Under the pieces are notes generated by a model that did not search any database, was not told the origin of the DNA, and worked only from the letters and a program-made list of their open reading frames with translations. This document shows, in pieces, positions 46,701 through 58,402 of a stretch of 64,000 nucleotides of DNA (its first letter is position 1; each line of letters opens with the position of its first letter). The stretch is taken from assembly GCF_052857255.1 (NCBI RefSeq), contig NW_027526506.1, forward strand, positions 620,001 through 684,000, read 5' to 3'. Position numbers and translations under genes: made by a program. Source of the stretch: Amblyomma americanum. Taxonomy: Eukaryota > Arthropoda > Arachnida > Ixodida > Ixodidae.

Positions 46701-48073
46701 GAAGCTCTTCTTTCATTTTCTGCTCGCACAATTCCCGTCTTTCTTGAGCCAACCGAAGCTCTTGTTTTTCTTTCTGCTCGCACAATTCCCCTCTTTCATG
46801 AGCCAACCGAAGCTTCTCTTTTTCTTTCTGCTCGCACAATTCCCGCCTTTCTTGAGCTAACCGAAGCTCTTCTTTTTCTTTCTGCTCACACATATCCCGT
46901 CTTTCTTGAGCTAACCGAAGCTCTTTTTCTTTCTGCTCGCACAATTCCCGTTTTTCTTGAGCCAACCGAAGCTCTTCTTTTTCTTTTCTCGCACAATTCC
47001 CGTCTTTCTTGCGCCAACCGAAGCTCTTCTTTTTCTTTCTGCTTGCACAATTCTCGTCTCCCTTGAGCCAACCGAAGCTCTTCTTTTTCTTTCTGCTCGC
47101 ACAATTCCCGTCTTTTTTGAGCCAACCGAAGTTCTTCATTTTCTTTCTGCTCACACAATTCCCGTCTTTCTTCAGCCAACCGAAGCTCTTTTTTTTCTTT
47201 CTGCTCGAACAATTGCCGTCTTTCTTGAGCCAACCGAAGCTCCTCTTTTTCTTTCTGCTCGCACAATTGCCGTCTTTCTTGAGTCAACCGAAGCTCTTCT
47301 TTTTCTTTCTGCTCGCAAAATTCCCCTCTTTCTTGAGCCAACCGAAGCTCTTTTTTCTCTTTCTGCTCCCACAATTCCCGTCTTTCTTGAGCCAACCGAA
47401 GCTCTTCTTTTTCTTTCTGCTCGCACAATTCCCGTCTTTCTCGAGCCAACCGAAGCTCCTCTATTTCTTTCTGCTCGCACAATTGCCTTCTTTCTTGAGC
47501 CAATCGAAGCTCTTCTTTTTCTTTCTGCTCGCACAATTCTCGTCTTTTTTGAGCCAACCGAAGCTCTTCTTTTTCTTTCTGCTCGCACAATTCCCGTCTT
47601 TCTTGAGCCGACCGAAGCTCTTCTTTTTCTTTCTGCTCGCACAATTCCCGTCTTTATTGAGCCAGCCGAAGCTCTTCTTTTTCTTTTCTCGCACAATTCC
47701 CGTCTTTCTTGAGCAAATCGAAGCTCTTCTTTTTCTTTCTACTGGCACTATTAACGTCTTGAGCGAATTAAAGCTCTTCTTTTTCTTCTTGCTCGCACAA
47801 TTCTCGTATTTCTTGAGGCAACCGAAGCTCTTCGTTTTATTTCTGCTCGCACAATTCCCGTCTCTCCTAAGCCAACCGAAGCTCTTCTTTTACTTTCTGC
47901 TCGCACAATTCCCGTCTTTTTTGAGCCAACCGCAGCTCTTCTTTTTCTTTCTGCTCGCACAATTCCCCTCTTTATTGAGCCAACCGCAGCTCTTCCTTTT
48001 CTTTCTGCTCGGACAATTCACGTCTTTGTTGAGCCAACCGAAGCCTTTCTTTTTCTTTCTGTTCGCACAATTT

Positions 48074-48346
48074 TGTTGTTGTTGTTGTTGACCTCACACA
48101 ATGGCACATACCCACAAGGGGGATTGGCCATAACCAGGCGGTGGCTATTTAAATGACCAGTTGCATGTGGCAAGCATGGGATGACCTACCAAAATTTGGA
48201 TCGCACAGTTTTCGTAGCCGAGGAGGTTGCAGGAGGTTAGGGGGGCATACAAACTAAAATTTAGGCAAAGAAGGGGTAGGGATTACTATAAGTGGTTGTA
48301 AAAACCGAAATACAGAAGCTGATAATGGGAGGGGCAGGACGAAAGA
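48074..48346 (-). other. LINE 3' untranslated region and CAA tail, copy 1
   Basis: This 273-bp stretch follows the ORF2 stop in element sense. It has no open frame and ends in about five CAA triplets that run straight into the satellite. I see no AATAAA signal near the tail. Short simple-repeat tails in place of poly(A) are known in the I superfamily. Confidence 0.75.
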
Positions 48347-50093
48347 TCATGAAGGTAGACGTTTTGATTCCAGTAGATAATTTTGAACGGCAGAGCAAAC
48401 ATTCCCATTGGTATGGCCAAGCATAGAAGCGCCAAGAGACAGAACAACCACAGAAGACAGGCGCAAACTGAGATTCTGTATTGGAACTTCTAATAGTCGC
48501 CTCCTAATCGATGAGTAACGACGGCAAAAAAGAAGAAAGTGCTCTATTGTTTCCGGCTCCGCACAATACGGACACAATGGGAAAATCGCCAGACCAGGCC
48601 TGTATAGGTAAAAATTTAGTTGCGGTACTCGGCAGCGAAGCCTCATGAAGGAAACTTCAAGATTGCGCGATCGCCAGACTGAGCTTCTCCATGGGAACAG
48701 TAGGTGCTGGAAGTCGTCCAAGGAAGTAAGCGCTGATGCACCCAGTTCGTTCATTACGGTGTACCGTCGGAAGCGTGCCGCCGTGATGTAAGCAGTTTTT
48801 GGAAGCGGGTCAACAATCGGTCCACTCAGGGCTGCCTTCGCTAAAGCATCAGCTGATTCATTTAATAGAAGACCCCTGTGCCCAGGAACCCAAAGAAATC
48901 GAATTAATGTGATGTGTGGAGGGATCAGGAATTTTAGAATGCGAAAGATCTGCGATTCAGTGGACGCCGAGAGGGAAGTGCATAAAGATAACGAGTCTGT
49001 AATTATTATTACTGCTGATAAAGAAATTGGTACCTTTCGCAAAGCGAGAACCACTGCTAGAAACTCAGCCAGATAGATAGGAGTGAAATCTTGGAGACGG
49101 AGAGAAAAAGACCAGTCAAGGGACTGGGAGTAAATACCTACACCTGCCTTTTCTGCACACACCGAGCCATCAGTCGCAATTACAACATGTGAGCTGAAGG
49201 TCGACAAATAATCCTGCAACATACCATTTAACCATGAGAAAGGCAGTAATTTTGCATTACGTGGATAAATATCATCGTAGATGATAGACACATTTGCAGG
49301 GATGGACCGCACCGGAACAATTTCAGGTATTCGCACATTCAGTGGGCCCAGCAAAGATTCAACGAAACAGATTTGAGGAGTTTGAAGGCGAGACCATCCG
49401 ACACCCAAGAACTCCGCTCGCTGCCTTAGGAAGATCAACGCGGATGCATGCTGGTCCGAGTCGCAAAACTTTAAAAACGTTTGTACTGTCAGAAGGCGAA
49501 ACCTTGCAGTAAGAGACGGCACCCGCGCTTCCAGATACAAAACATTGTTTGCCACGTATTTAGGGAGGCCCAAACACAGGCGCAGAGCTTCTCGCTCTAA
49601 GAGCAGAAGTGGGCGCATTTTGTATGCAGCTGCTCCAGAAAACAAAACGCAACCGAATTCCAAGATTGGCCGGATATACATTTTGTAAATCAGCAGCAGA
49701 GCATGTCTGCGCAAACCGCAGCGAGGGCTACTCATCCTTCGCAGAAGGCCTACCGCCCGAATCCCTTTCGCCGCAACCTGATCTATATGTGGCCGCCAAG
49801 AGAGAGAGGAATCATAAGTTACCCCGAGATACTTTAGGGAACATACCTGAGGAATGACATGATGACGATAAGACAATGAAATGTGTACCTGTTGAGTAAC
49901 CGGAAAAGGTAATAAAGCGCACTTGTTTACATTAAGACTTAAGTGTAATTCAGATAACCATCGGTCAAGGGAATTTAAATATGACTGTAAAACCATATAC
50001 ACAGAAAGTAAATCACTCGCAGAAGCAAAGAAAGCTATATCGTCTGCATACACGTACGTAGTCACGTCAGGGGAAGTCGGAATCGAACTGAGT
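48347..50093 (-). CDS. LINE ORF2 C-terminal fragment: RT (partial), RNase H, zinc knuckle, copy 1
   Basis: 581 residues of LINE origin are open to a TGA at 48347-48349. RT remains from YADD (residues 15-18), with the later RT motif KYLGVTYDSSLSW at 87-99. RNase H follows at about 303-420, with the four acidic catalytic positions in place: D308 (TDGS), E343 (LAEFLAV), D366 (TDSLS) and D415 (NESADALAK); WVPGHRG is also present. A CX2CX7HX4C knuckle uses C507, C510, H518 and C523. There is no start codon of its own: upstream the frame runs without a stop into the satellite as far as about 50704. Domain identity is clear; it is a dead fragment because the polymerase palm is incomplete. Confidence 0.9.
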
Positions 50094-53000
50094 CCGTCTT
50101 TTTTGAGCCAACCGAAGCTCTTCTTTTTCTTTCTGCTCGCACAATTCCCGTCTTTCTTGAGCCAACGGAAGCTCTTCTTTTTCTTTCTGCTCGCACAATT
50201 CCCGTCTTTCTCGAGCCAACCGAAGCTCTTCTTTTTCTTCTTGCTCGCACAATTCCCGTAATTCTTGAGCCAATCGAAGCTCATCTTTTTCATTCTGCTC
50301 CCACAATTCCCGTCTCTCTTGAGCCAACCGAAGCTCTTCTTTTTCATTCTGCTCGCACAATTCCCGTCTTTCTTGAGCCGACCGAAGCTCTTCTTTTTAT
50401 TTCTGCTCGCACAATTCCCGTCTTTCTTGAGCCAACCGAAGCTCTTCTTTTTCTTTCTGCTCGCACAATTCCCGTCTTTCTTGAGCCAACGGAAGCTCTT
50501 CTTTTTCTTTCTGCTCGCACAATTCCGATCTTTCTCGAGCCAACCGAAGCTCTCCTTTTTCTTTCTGCTCGCACAATTCCCGTCTTTCTTGAGCCAATCG
50601 AAGCTCTTCTTTTTCTTTCTGCTTGCACAATTCCCGTATTTTTTGAGCCAACCGAAGCTCTTCTTTTTCTTTCTGCTCGCACAATTCCCGTCTTTCTTGA
50701 GCAAATCGAAGCTCTTCTTTTTCTTTCTACTGGCACTATTAACGTCTTGAGCGAATTAAAGCTCTTCTTTTTCTTCTTGCTCGCACAATTCTCGTATTTC
50801 TTGAGGCAACCGAAGCTCTTCGTTTTATTTCTGCTCGCACAATTCCCGTCTCTCCTAAGCCAACCGAAGCTCTTCTTTTACTTTCTGCTCGCACAATTCC
50901 CGTCTTTTTTGAGCCAACCGCAACTCTTCTTTTTCTTTCTGCTCGCACAATTCCCCTCTTTATTGAGCCAACCGCAGCTCTTCTTTTTCTTTCTGCTCGC
51001 ACAATTCCCGTCTTTTTTGAGCCAACTGAAGCCTTTCTTTTTCTTTCTGCTCACAGCATTCCCGTCATTTTTGAGACAACCGAAGCTCTTCTTTTTCTTT
51101 CTGCTCGCAAAATTCCCGTCTGTCTTGAGCCAACCGAAGCTCTTCTTTTTCTTTCTGCTCCCACAATTCCCGTCTTTCTTGAGCCAACCGAAGCTCTTCT
51201 TTTTCTTTCTGCTCGCACAAATTCAGTTTTTCTTGAGCCAATCGAAGCTCTTCGTTTACTTTCTGCTCGCACAATTCCGGTCCTTCTTGAGCCAACCGAA
51301 GCTCTTCTTTTTCTTTCTGCTCTTACAATTCCGTCTTTCTTGAGCCAACCGAAGCTCTTCTTTTTCTTTCTGCTCGCACAATTCCCGCATTTCTTGAGCT
51401 AACCGAAGCTCTTCTTTTTCTTTCTGCTCACAGATATCCCGTCTTTCTTGAGCTAACCGAAGCTCTTTTTCTTTCTGCTCGTACAATTGCCGTCTTTCTT
51501 GAGCCAACCGAAGCTCTTCTTTTTCTTCCTGTTCGCAGAATTCTCGTCTTTCTTGAGCCAACCGAATCTCTTCTTTTTCTTTCTGCTCGCACAATTCCCG
51601 TCTTTTTTGAGTCAACCGAAGCTCTTTTTCTTTCTGCTCGCACAATTCTCGTCTTTTTTCAGCCAATCGAAGCTCTTCTTTTTTTTCTGCTCGCACAATT
51701 CCCGTCTTTTTTTGAGCCAACCGAAGCTCTTCTTTTTCTTTCTGCTCGCACAATTTTCGTAATTCTTGAGCCAATCGAAGCTCATCTTTTTCATTCTGCT
51801 CCCACAATTCCCGTCTTTTTTGAGCAAACCGAAACCTTTCATTTTCTTTCTGCTCGCACAATTCTCGTCTTTCTTGAGCCAATCGAAGCTCTTCTTTTTA
51901 TTTCTGCTCGCACAATTCCCGTCTTTCTTGAGCCAACTAAAGCTCTTCTTTTTCTTTCTGCTCCCACAATTTCCGTCTTTCTTGAGCCAACCGCAGCTCT
52001 TCTTTTTCTTACTGCTCGCACAATTCCCGTCTTTATTGAGCCAACTGCAGCTCTTCTTCTTCTTTCTGCTCGCACAATTCCCGTCTTTTTTGAGGCAACC
52101 GAAGCCTTTCATTTTCTTTCTGCTCGCACAATTCCCGTCTTTTTTGAGCCAACCGAAGCTCTTCTTTTTTTTCCTGCTCGCAAAATTCCCGTCTTTCTTG
52201 AGCCAACCGAAGCTCTTCTTTTTCATTCTGCTCCCACAATTTCCGTCTTTCTTGAGCCACCCGAAGCTCTTCTTTTTCTTTCTGCTCGCACAAATCCAGT
52301 TTTTCTTGAGCCAACCGAAGCTCTTCTTTTTCTTTCTGCTCGCACAATTTCCGTCTTTATTGAGCCAACCGCAACTCTTCTTTTTCTTTCTGCTCGCACA
52401 ATTCCCGTCTTTCTTGAGCCAACCGAACCTCTTCTTTTTCGTTCTGCTCGCACAATTCTCGTCTCTCTTGAGCCAACCGAAGCTCTTCTTTTTCTTTCTG
52501 CTCGCACAATTCCCGACTTTTTTCAGAGAACCGAAGCTCTTCTTTTTCTTTCTGCTCAAACAATTCCCGTCTTTCTTGAGCCAACCGAAGCTCCTCTTTT
52601 TCTTTCTGCTCGCATAATTGCCGTCTTTCTTGAGCCAACCGAAGCTTTTCTTTTTCTTCCTGCTCGCAGAATTCCCGTCTTTCTTGTGCCAATCGAAGCT
52701 CTTCTTTTTATTTCTGCTCGCACAATTCCCGTCTTTTTTCAGCCAATCGAAGCTCTTCTTTTTCTTTCTGCTCGCACAATTCCCGTCTTTCTTGAGCCAA
52801 CGGAAGCTCTTCTTTTTCTTTCTGCTCGCACAATTCCGATATTTCTCGAGCCAACCGAAGCTCTCCTTTTTCTTTCTGCTCGCACAATTCACGCCTTTCT
52901 TGAGCCAATCGAAGCTCTTCTTTTTCTTTCTGCTTGCACAATTCCCGTATTTTTTGAGCCAACCGAAGCTCTTCTTTTTCTTTCTGCTCGCATAATTCCC

Positions 53001-56000
53001 GTCTTTCTTGAGCAAATCGAAGCTCTTCTTTTTCTTTCTACTGGCACTATTAACGTCTTGAGCGAATTAAAGCTCTTCTCTTTCTTCTTTCTCGCACAAT
53101 TCTCGTATTTCTTGAGCCAACCGAAGCTCTTCGTTTTATTTCTGCTCGCACAATTCCCGTCTCTCCTAAGCCAACCGAAGCTTTTCTTTTACTTTCTGCT
53201 CGCACAATTCCCGTCTTTTTTGAGCCAACCGCAGCTCTTCTTTTTCTTTCTGCTCGCACAATTCCCCTCTTTATTGAGCCAACCGCAGCTCTTCTTTTTC
53301 TTTCTGCTCGCACAATTCCCGTCTTTTTTGAGCCAACCGAACTTCTTTTTCTTTCTGCTCAAACAATTCCCGTCTTTCTTGAGCCAACCGAAGCTCTTCT
53401 TTTTCTTTATGCTCGCCCAATTCTCGTCTTTCTTGAGCCAATCTAAGCTCTTCTTTTTCTTTGTGCTCGCACAATTCCCGTCTTGAGCCAACCGAAGTTC
53501 TTCTTTTTCTTTCTACTGGCACTATTAACGTCTTGAGCGAATTAAAGCTCTTCTTTTTCTTCCTGCTCGCACAATTCCCGTCTTTCATGAGCCACCCGAA
53601 GCTCTTCTTTTTGTTTCTGCTCGCACAATTGCCGTCTCTTTTAAGCCAACCGAAGCTCTTCTTTCATTTTCTGCTCGCACAATTCCCGTCTTTCTTGAGC
53701 CAATCGAAGCTCTTGTTTTTCTTTCTGCTCGCACAATTCCCCTCTTTCATGAGCCAACCGAAGCTTCTCTTTTTCTTTCTGCTCGCACAATTCCCGCCTT
53801 TCTTGAGGTAACCGAAGCTCTTCTTTTTCTTTCTGCTCACACATATCCCGTCTTTCTTGAGCTAACCGAAGCTCTTTTTCTTTCTGCTCGCACAATTCCC
53901 GTTTTTCTTGAGCCAACCGAAGCTCCTCTTTTTCTTTTCTCGCACAATTCCCGTCTTTCTTGCGCCAACCGAAGCTCTTCTTTTTCTTTCTGCTTGCACA
54001 ATTCTCGTCTCCCTTGAGCCAACCGAAGCTCTTCTTTTTCTTTCTGCTCGCACAATTCCCGTCTTTTTTGAGCCAACCGAAGTTCTTCATTTTCTTTCTG
54101 CTCACACAATTCCCGTCTTTCTTCAGCCAACCGAAACTCTTCTTTTTCTTTCTGCTCGAACAATTGCCGTCTTTCTTGAGCCAACCGAAGCTCCTCTTTT
54201 TCTTTCTGCTCGCACAATTGCCGTCTTTCTTGAGTCAACCGAAGCTCTTCTTTTTCTTTCTGCTCGCAAAATTCCCCTCTTTCTTGAGCCAACCGAAGCT
54301 CTTTTTTCTCTTTCTGCTCCCACAATTCCCGTCTTTCTTGAGCCAACCGAAGCTCTTCTTTTTCTTTCTGATCGCAGAAATGCAGTTGTTCTTGAGCAAA
54401 CCGAAGCTCTTCTTTTTTTTCTGCTCGCACAATTCCCGTCTTTATTGAGCCAACCGCAGCTCTTCTTTTTCTTTCTGCTCGTACAATTCCCGTCTTTCTT
54501 GAGCCAGCCGAAGCTCTTCTTTTTTTTTATCGCATAATTCCCGTCTTTTTTAAGCCAACCGAAGCTCTTCCTTTTCTTTCTGCTCGCACAATTCACGTCT
54601 TTGTTGAGCCAACCGAAGCCTTTCTTTTTCTTTCTGTTCGCACAATTTCCGTCTTTTTTGAGCCATCCGAAGCTCTACTTTTTCTTTCTGCTCGCACAAT
54701 TCCCGTCTTTCTTGAGCCAACGGAAGCTCTTCTTTTTCTTTCTGCTCGCACAATTCCCGTCTTTCTCGAGCCAACCGAAGCTCTTCTATTTCTTTCTGCT
54801 CGCACAATTGCCGTCTTTCTTGAGCCAATCGAAGCTCTTCTTTTTCTTTCTGCTCACACATATCCCGTCTTTCTTGAGCTAACCGAAGCTCTTTTTCTTT
54901 CTGCTCGCACAATTCCCGTTTTTCTTGAGACAACCGAAGCTCTTCTTTTTCTTTTCTCGCACAATTCCCGTCTTTCTTGCGCCAACCGAAGCTCTTCTTT
55001 TTCTTTCTGCTTGCACAATTCTCGTCTCCCTTGAGCCAACCGAAGCTCTTCTTTTTCTTTCTGCTCGCACAATTCCCGTCTTTTTTGAGCCAACCGAAGT
55101 TCTTCTTTTTCTTTCTGCTCACACAATTCCCGTCTTTCATGAGCCAACCGAAGCTCTTCTTTTTCTTTCTGCTCAAACAATTCCCGTCTTTCTTGAGCCA
55201 ACCGCAGCTCTTCTTTTTCTTTCTGCTCGCACAATTCCCGTCTTTTTTGAGCCAACCGAAGCTTTTCTTTCTCTTTCTGCTCGCACCATTCCCGTCTTTT
55301 TTTGAGACAACCGAAGCTCTTCTTTTTCTTTCTGCTCGCAAAATTCACGTCTTTCTTGAGCCAACCGAAGCTCTTCTTTTTCTTTCTGCTCCCACAATTC
55401 CCGTCTTTCTTGAGCCAACCGAAGCTCTTATTTTTCTTTCTGCTCCCACATATCCCGTCTTTCTTGATCTAACCAAAGCTCTTTTTCTTTCTGCTCGCAC
55501 AATTCTCGTCTTTCTTGAGCCAACCGAAGCTCTTCTTTTTCTTTTCTCGCACAATTCCCGTCTTTCTTGAGCCAACCGAAGCTCTTTTTTTTCTTTCTGC
55601 TCGCACATTTCTCGTCTCTCTTGAGCCAACCGAAGCTCTTCTTTTTCTTTCTGCTCGCACAATTCCCGTCTTTTTTGAGCCAACCGAAGTTCTTCTTTTT
55701 CTTTCTGCTCAAACAATTCCCGTCTTTCATGAGCCAACAGAAGCTTCTCTTTTTCTTTCTGCTCGCACAATTCCCGCCTTTCTTGAGCTAACCGAAGCTC
55801 TTCTTTTTCTTTCTGCTCACACATATCCCGTCTTTCTTGAGCTAACCGAAGCTCTTTTTCTTTCTGCTCGCACAATTCCCGTTTTTCTTGAGACATCCGA
55901 AGCTCTTCTTTTTCTTTTCTCGCACAATTCCCGTCTTTCTTGCGCCAACCGAAGCTCTTCTTTTTCTTTCTGCTTGCCCAATTCTCGTCTCCCTTGAGCC

Positions 56001-58129
56001 AACCGAAGCTCTTCTTTTTCTTTCTGCTCGCACAATTCCCGTCTTTTTTGAGCCAACCGAAGTTCTTCCTTTTCTTTCTGCTCACACAATTCCCGTCTTT
56101 CATCAGCCAACCGAAGCTCTTCTTTTTCTTTCTGCTCAAACAATTCCCGTCTTTTTTTGAGACAACCGAAGCTCTTCTTTTTCTTTCTGCTCGCAAAATT
56201 CACGTCTTTCTTGAGCCAACCGAAGCTCTTCTTTTTCTTTCTGCTCCCACAATTCCCGTCTTTCTTGAGCCAACCGAAGCTCTTATTTTTCTTTCTGCTC
56301 CCACATATCCCGTCTTTCTTGATCTAACCGAAGCTCTTTTTCTTTCTGCTCGCACAATTCTCGTCTTTCTTGAGCCAACCGAAGCTCTTCTTTTTCTTTT
56401 CTCGCACAATGCCCGTCTTTCTTGAGCCAACCGAAGCTCTTTTTTTTCTTTCTGCTCGCACATTTCTCGTCTCTCTTGAGCCAACCGAAGCTCTTCTTTT
56501 TCTTTCTGCTCGCACAATTCCCGTCTTTTTTGAGCCAACCGAAGTTCTTCTTTTTCTTTCTGCTCAAACAATTCCCGTCTTTCTTGAGCCAACCGAAGCT
56601 CTTCTTTTTCTTTATGCTCGCCCAATTCTCGTCTTTCTTGAGCCAATCTAAGCTCTTCTTTTTCTTTGTGCTCGCACAATTCCCTTCTTTAATGAGCCAC
56701 CCGAAGCTCTTCTTTTTGTTTCTGCTCGCACAATTGCCGTCTCTTTTAAGCCAACCGAAGCTCTTCTTTCATTTTCTGCTCGCACAATTCCCGTCTTTCT
56801 TGAGCCAACCGAAGCTCTTGTTTTTCTTTCTGCTCGCACAATTCTCCTCTTTCATGAGCCAACCGAAGCTTCTCTTTTTCTTTCTGCTCGCACAATTCCC
56901 GCCTTTCTTGAGCTAACCGAAGCTCTTCTTTTTCTTTCTGCTCACACATATCCCGTCTTTCTTGAGCTAACCGAAGCTCTTTTTCTTTCTGCTCGCACAA
57001 TTCCCGTTTTTCTTGAGCCAACCGAAGCTCTTCTTTTTCTTTTCTCGCACAATTCCCGTCTTTCTTGCGCCAACCGAAGCTCTTCTTTTTCTTTCTGCTT
57101 GCACAATTCTCGTCTCCCTTGAGCCAACCGAAGCTCTTCTTTTTCTTTCTGCTCGCACAATTCCCGTCTTTTTTGAGCCAACCGAAGTTCTTCATTTTCT
57201 TTCTGCTCACACAATTCCCGTCTTTCTTCAGCCAACCGAAGCTCTTTTTTTTCTTTCTGCTCGAACAATTGCCGTCTTTCTTGAGCCAACCGAAGCTCCT
57301 CTTTTTCTTTCTGCTCGCACAATTGCCGTCTTTCTTGAGTCAACCGAAGCTCTTCTTTTTCTTTCTGCTCGCAAAATTCCCCTCTTTCTTGAGCCAACCG
57401 AAGCTCTTTTTTCTCTTTCTGCTCCCACAATTCCCGTCTTTCTTGAGCCAACCGAAGCTCTTCTTTTTCTTTCTGCTCGCACAATTCCCGTCTTTCTCGA
57501 GCCAACCGAAGCTCCTCTATTTCTTTCTGCTCGCACAATTGCCTTCTTTCTTGAGCCAATCGAAGCTCTTCTTTTTCTTTCTGCTCGCACAATTCTCGTC
57601 TTTTTTGAGCCAACCGAAGCTCTTCTTTTTCTTTCTGCTCGCACAATTCCCGTCTTTCTTGAGCCGACCGAAGCTCTTCTTTTTCTTTCTGCTCGCACAA
57701 TTCCCGTCTTTATTGAGCCAGCCGAAGCTCTTCTTTTTCTTTTCTCGCACAATTCCCGTCTTTCTTGAGCAAATCGAAGCTCTTCTTTTTCTTTCTACTG
57801 GCACTATTAACGTCTTGAGCGAATTAAAGCTCTTCTTTTTCTTCTTGCTCGCACAATTCTCGTATTTCTTGAGGCAACCGAAGCTCTTCGTTTTATTTCT
57901 GCTCGCACAATTCCCGTCTCTCCTAAGCCAACCGAAGCTCTTCTTTTACTTTCTGCTCGCACAATTCCCGTCTTTTTTGAGCCAACCGCAGCTCTTCTTT
58001 TTCTTTCTGCTCGCACAATTCCCCTCTTTATTGAGCCAACCGCAGCTCTTCCTTTTCTTTCTGCTCGGACAATTCACGTCTTTGTTGAGCCAACCGAAGC
58101 CTTTCTTTTTCTTTCTGTTCGCACAATTT
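50094..58129 (-). repeat. 54-bp satellite array, segment 4
   Basis: This is satellite between the LINE copies, with no gene. Bases 50094 to about 53285 correspond to 36288-39900, with some internal deletion (for example around 51810). From 53287 it is the second copy of the duplicated block that starts at 43230. The 50-bp landmark variant is present near 50720, 53040, 53510 and 57790. Confidence 0.94.
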
Positions 58130-58402
58130 TGTTGTTGTTGTTGTTGACCTCACACAATGGCACATACCCACAAGGGGGATTGGCCATAACCAGGCGGTGG
58201 CTATTTAAATGACCAGTTGCATGTGGCAAGCATGGGATGACCTACCAAAATTTGGATCGCACAGTTTTCGTAGCCGAGGAGGTTGCAGGAGGTTAGGGGG
58301 GCATACAAACTAAAATTTAGGCAAAGAAGGGGTAGGGATTACTATAAGTGGTTGTAAAAACCGAAATACAGAAGCTGATAATGGGAGGGGCAGGACGAAA
58401 GA
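58130..58402 (-). other. LINE 3' untranslated region and CAA tail, copy 2
   Basis: This is the counterpart of 48074-48346. No open frame is present, and it ends in a short CAA repeat at the satellite junction. Confidence 0.75.

Larger units (their letters stand above)
14458..48073 (-). repeat. 54-bp satellite array, segment 3 (33.6 kb)
   Basis: This is the longest uninterrupted satellite stretch, about 620 units. No gene, RNA or other mobile element was recognised in it. Its units form higher-order blocks. Bases near 17200-19100 are the element-free sister of the LTR flanks. About 16890-17970 resembles 22196-23280 (offset about 5,304), and 400-1390 resembles 21300-22224 (offset 20,832). Tandem pairs about 963 bp apart start near 24460, 41660 and 44920. 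A block of about 3.26 kb starting near 40490 repeats at 43745. Blocks near 33100-34350 repeat at 35570-36900 (offset 2,467), and 34555-35500 repeats at 37450 (offset 2,895). Long open frames occur in five of six frames but none is continuous across blocks. Confidence 0.95.
48074..50093 (-). mobile_element. 5'-truncated LINE (RNase H-bearing non-LTR retrotransposon), copy 1
   Basis: This 2020-bp insertion lies in the satellite on the minus strand. It begins at its 5' end (right side) inside the RT domain, just upstream of the YADD motif. It carries the rest of RT, an RNase H domain, a terminal zinc knuckle and a 3' untranslated region, and ends in a short CAA-repeat tail at 48074-48090. Endonuclease, ORF1 and the N-terminal RT motifs are missing. 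5' truncation is usual for LINE insertion. RNase H presence favours the I-like superfamily (I, LOA and relatives) over Jockey or CR1. No target duplication is visible against the empty site. The copy cannot move by itself. Confidence 0.92.
43230..50407. repeat. Dispersed duplication of about 7.18 kb, copy A (contains LINE copy 1)
   Basis: This matches 53287-60463 with an offset of 10,057 bp, falling to 10,056 after a one-base change in a T run near 44470/54520. It includes satellite and the whole LINE fragment. Alignment breaks on the left at 43229/53286 and on the right at 50408/60464. Only scattered single-base differences were noticed. Confidence 0.85.

Noticed and set aside
49294..49857. 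Short plus-strand frames inside the LINE
   Set aside because: They are antisense to an intact RNase H/RT frame, with no family resemblance.
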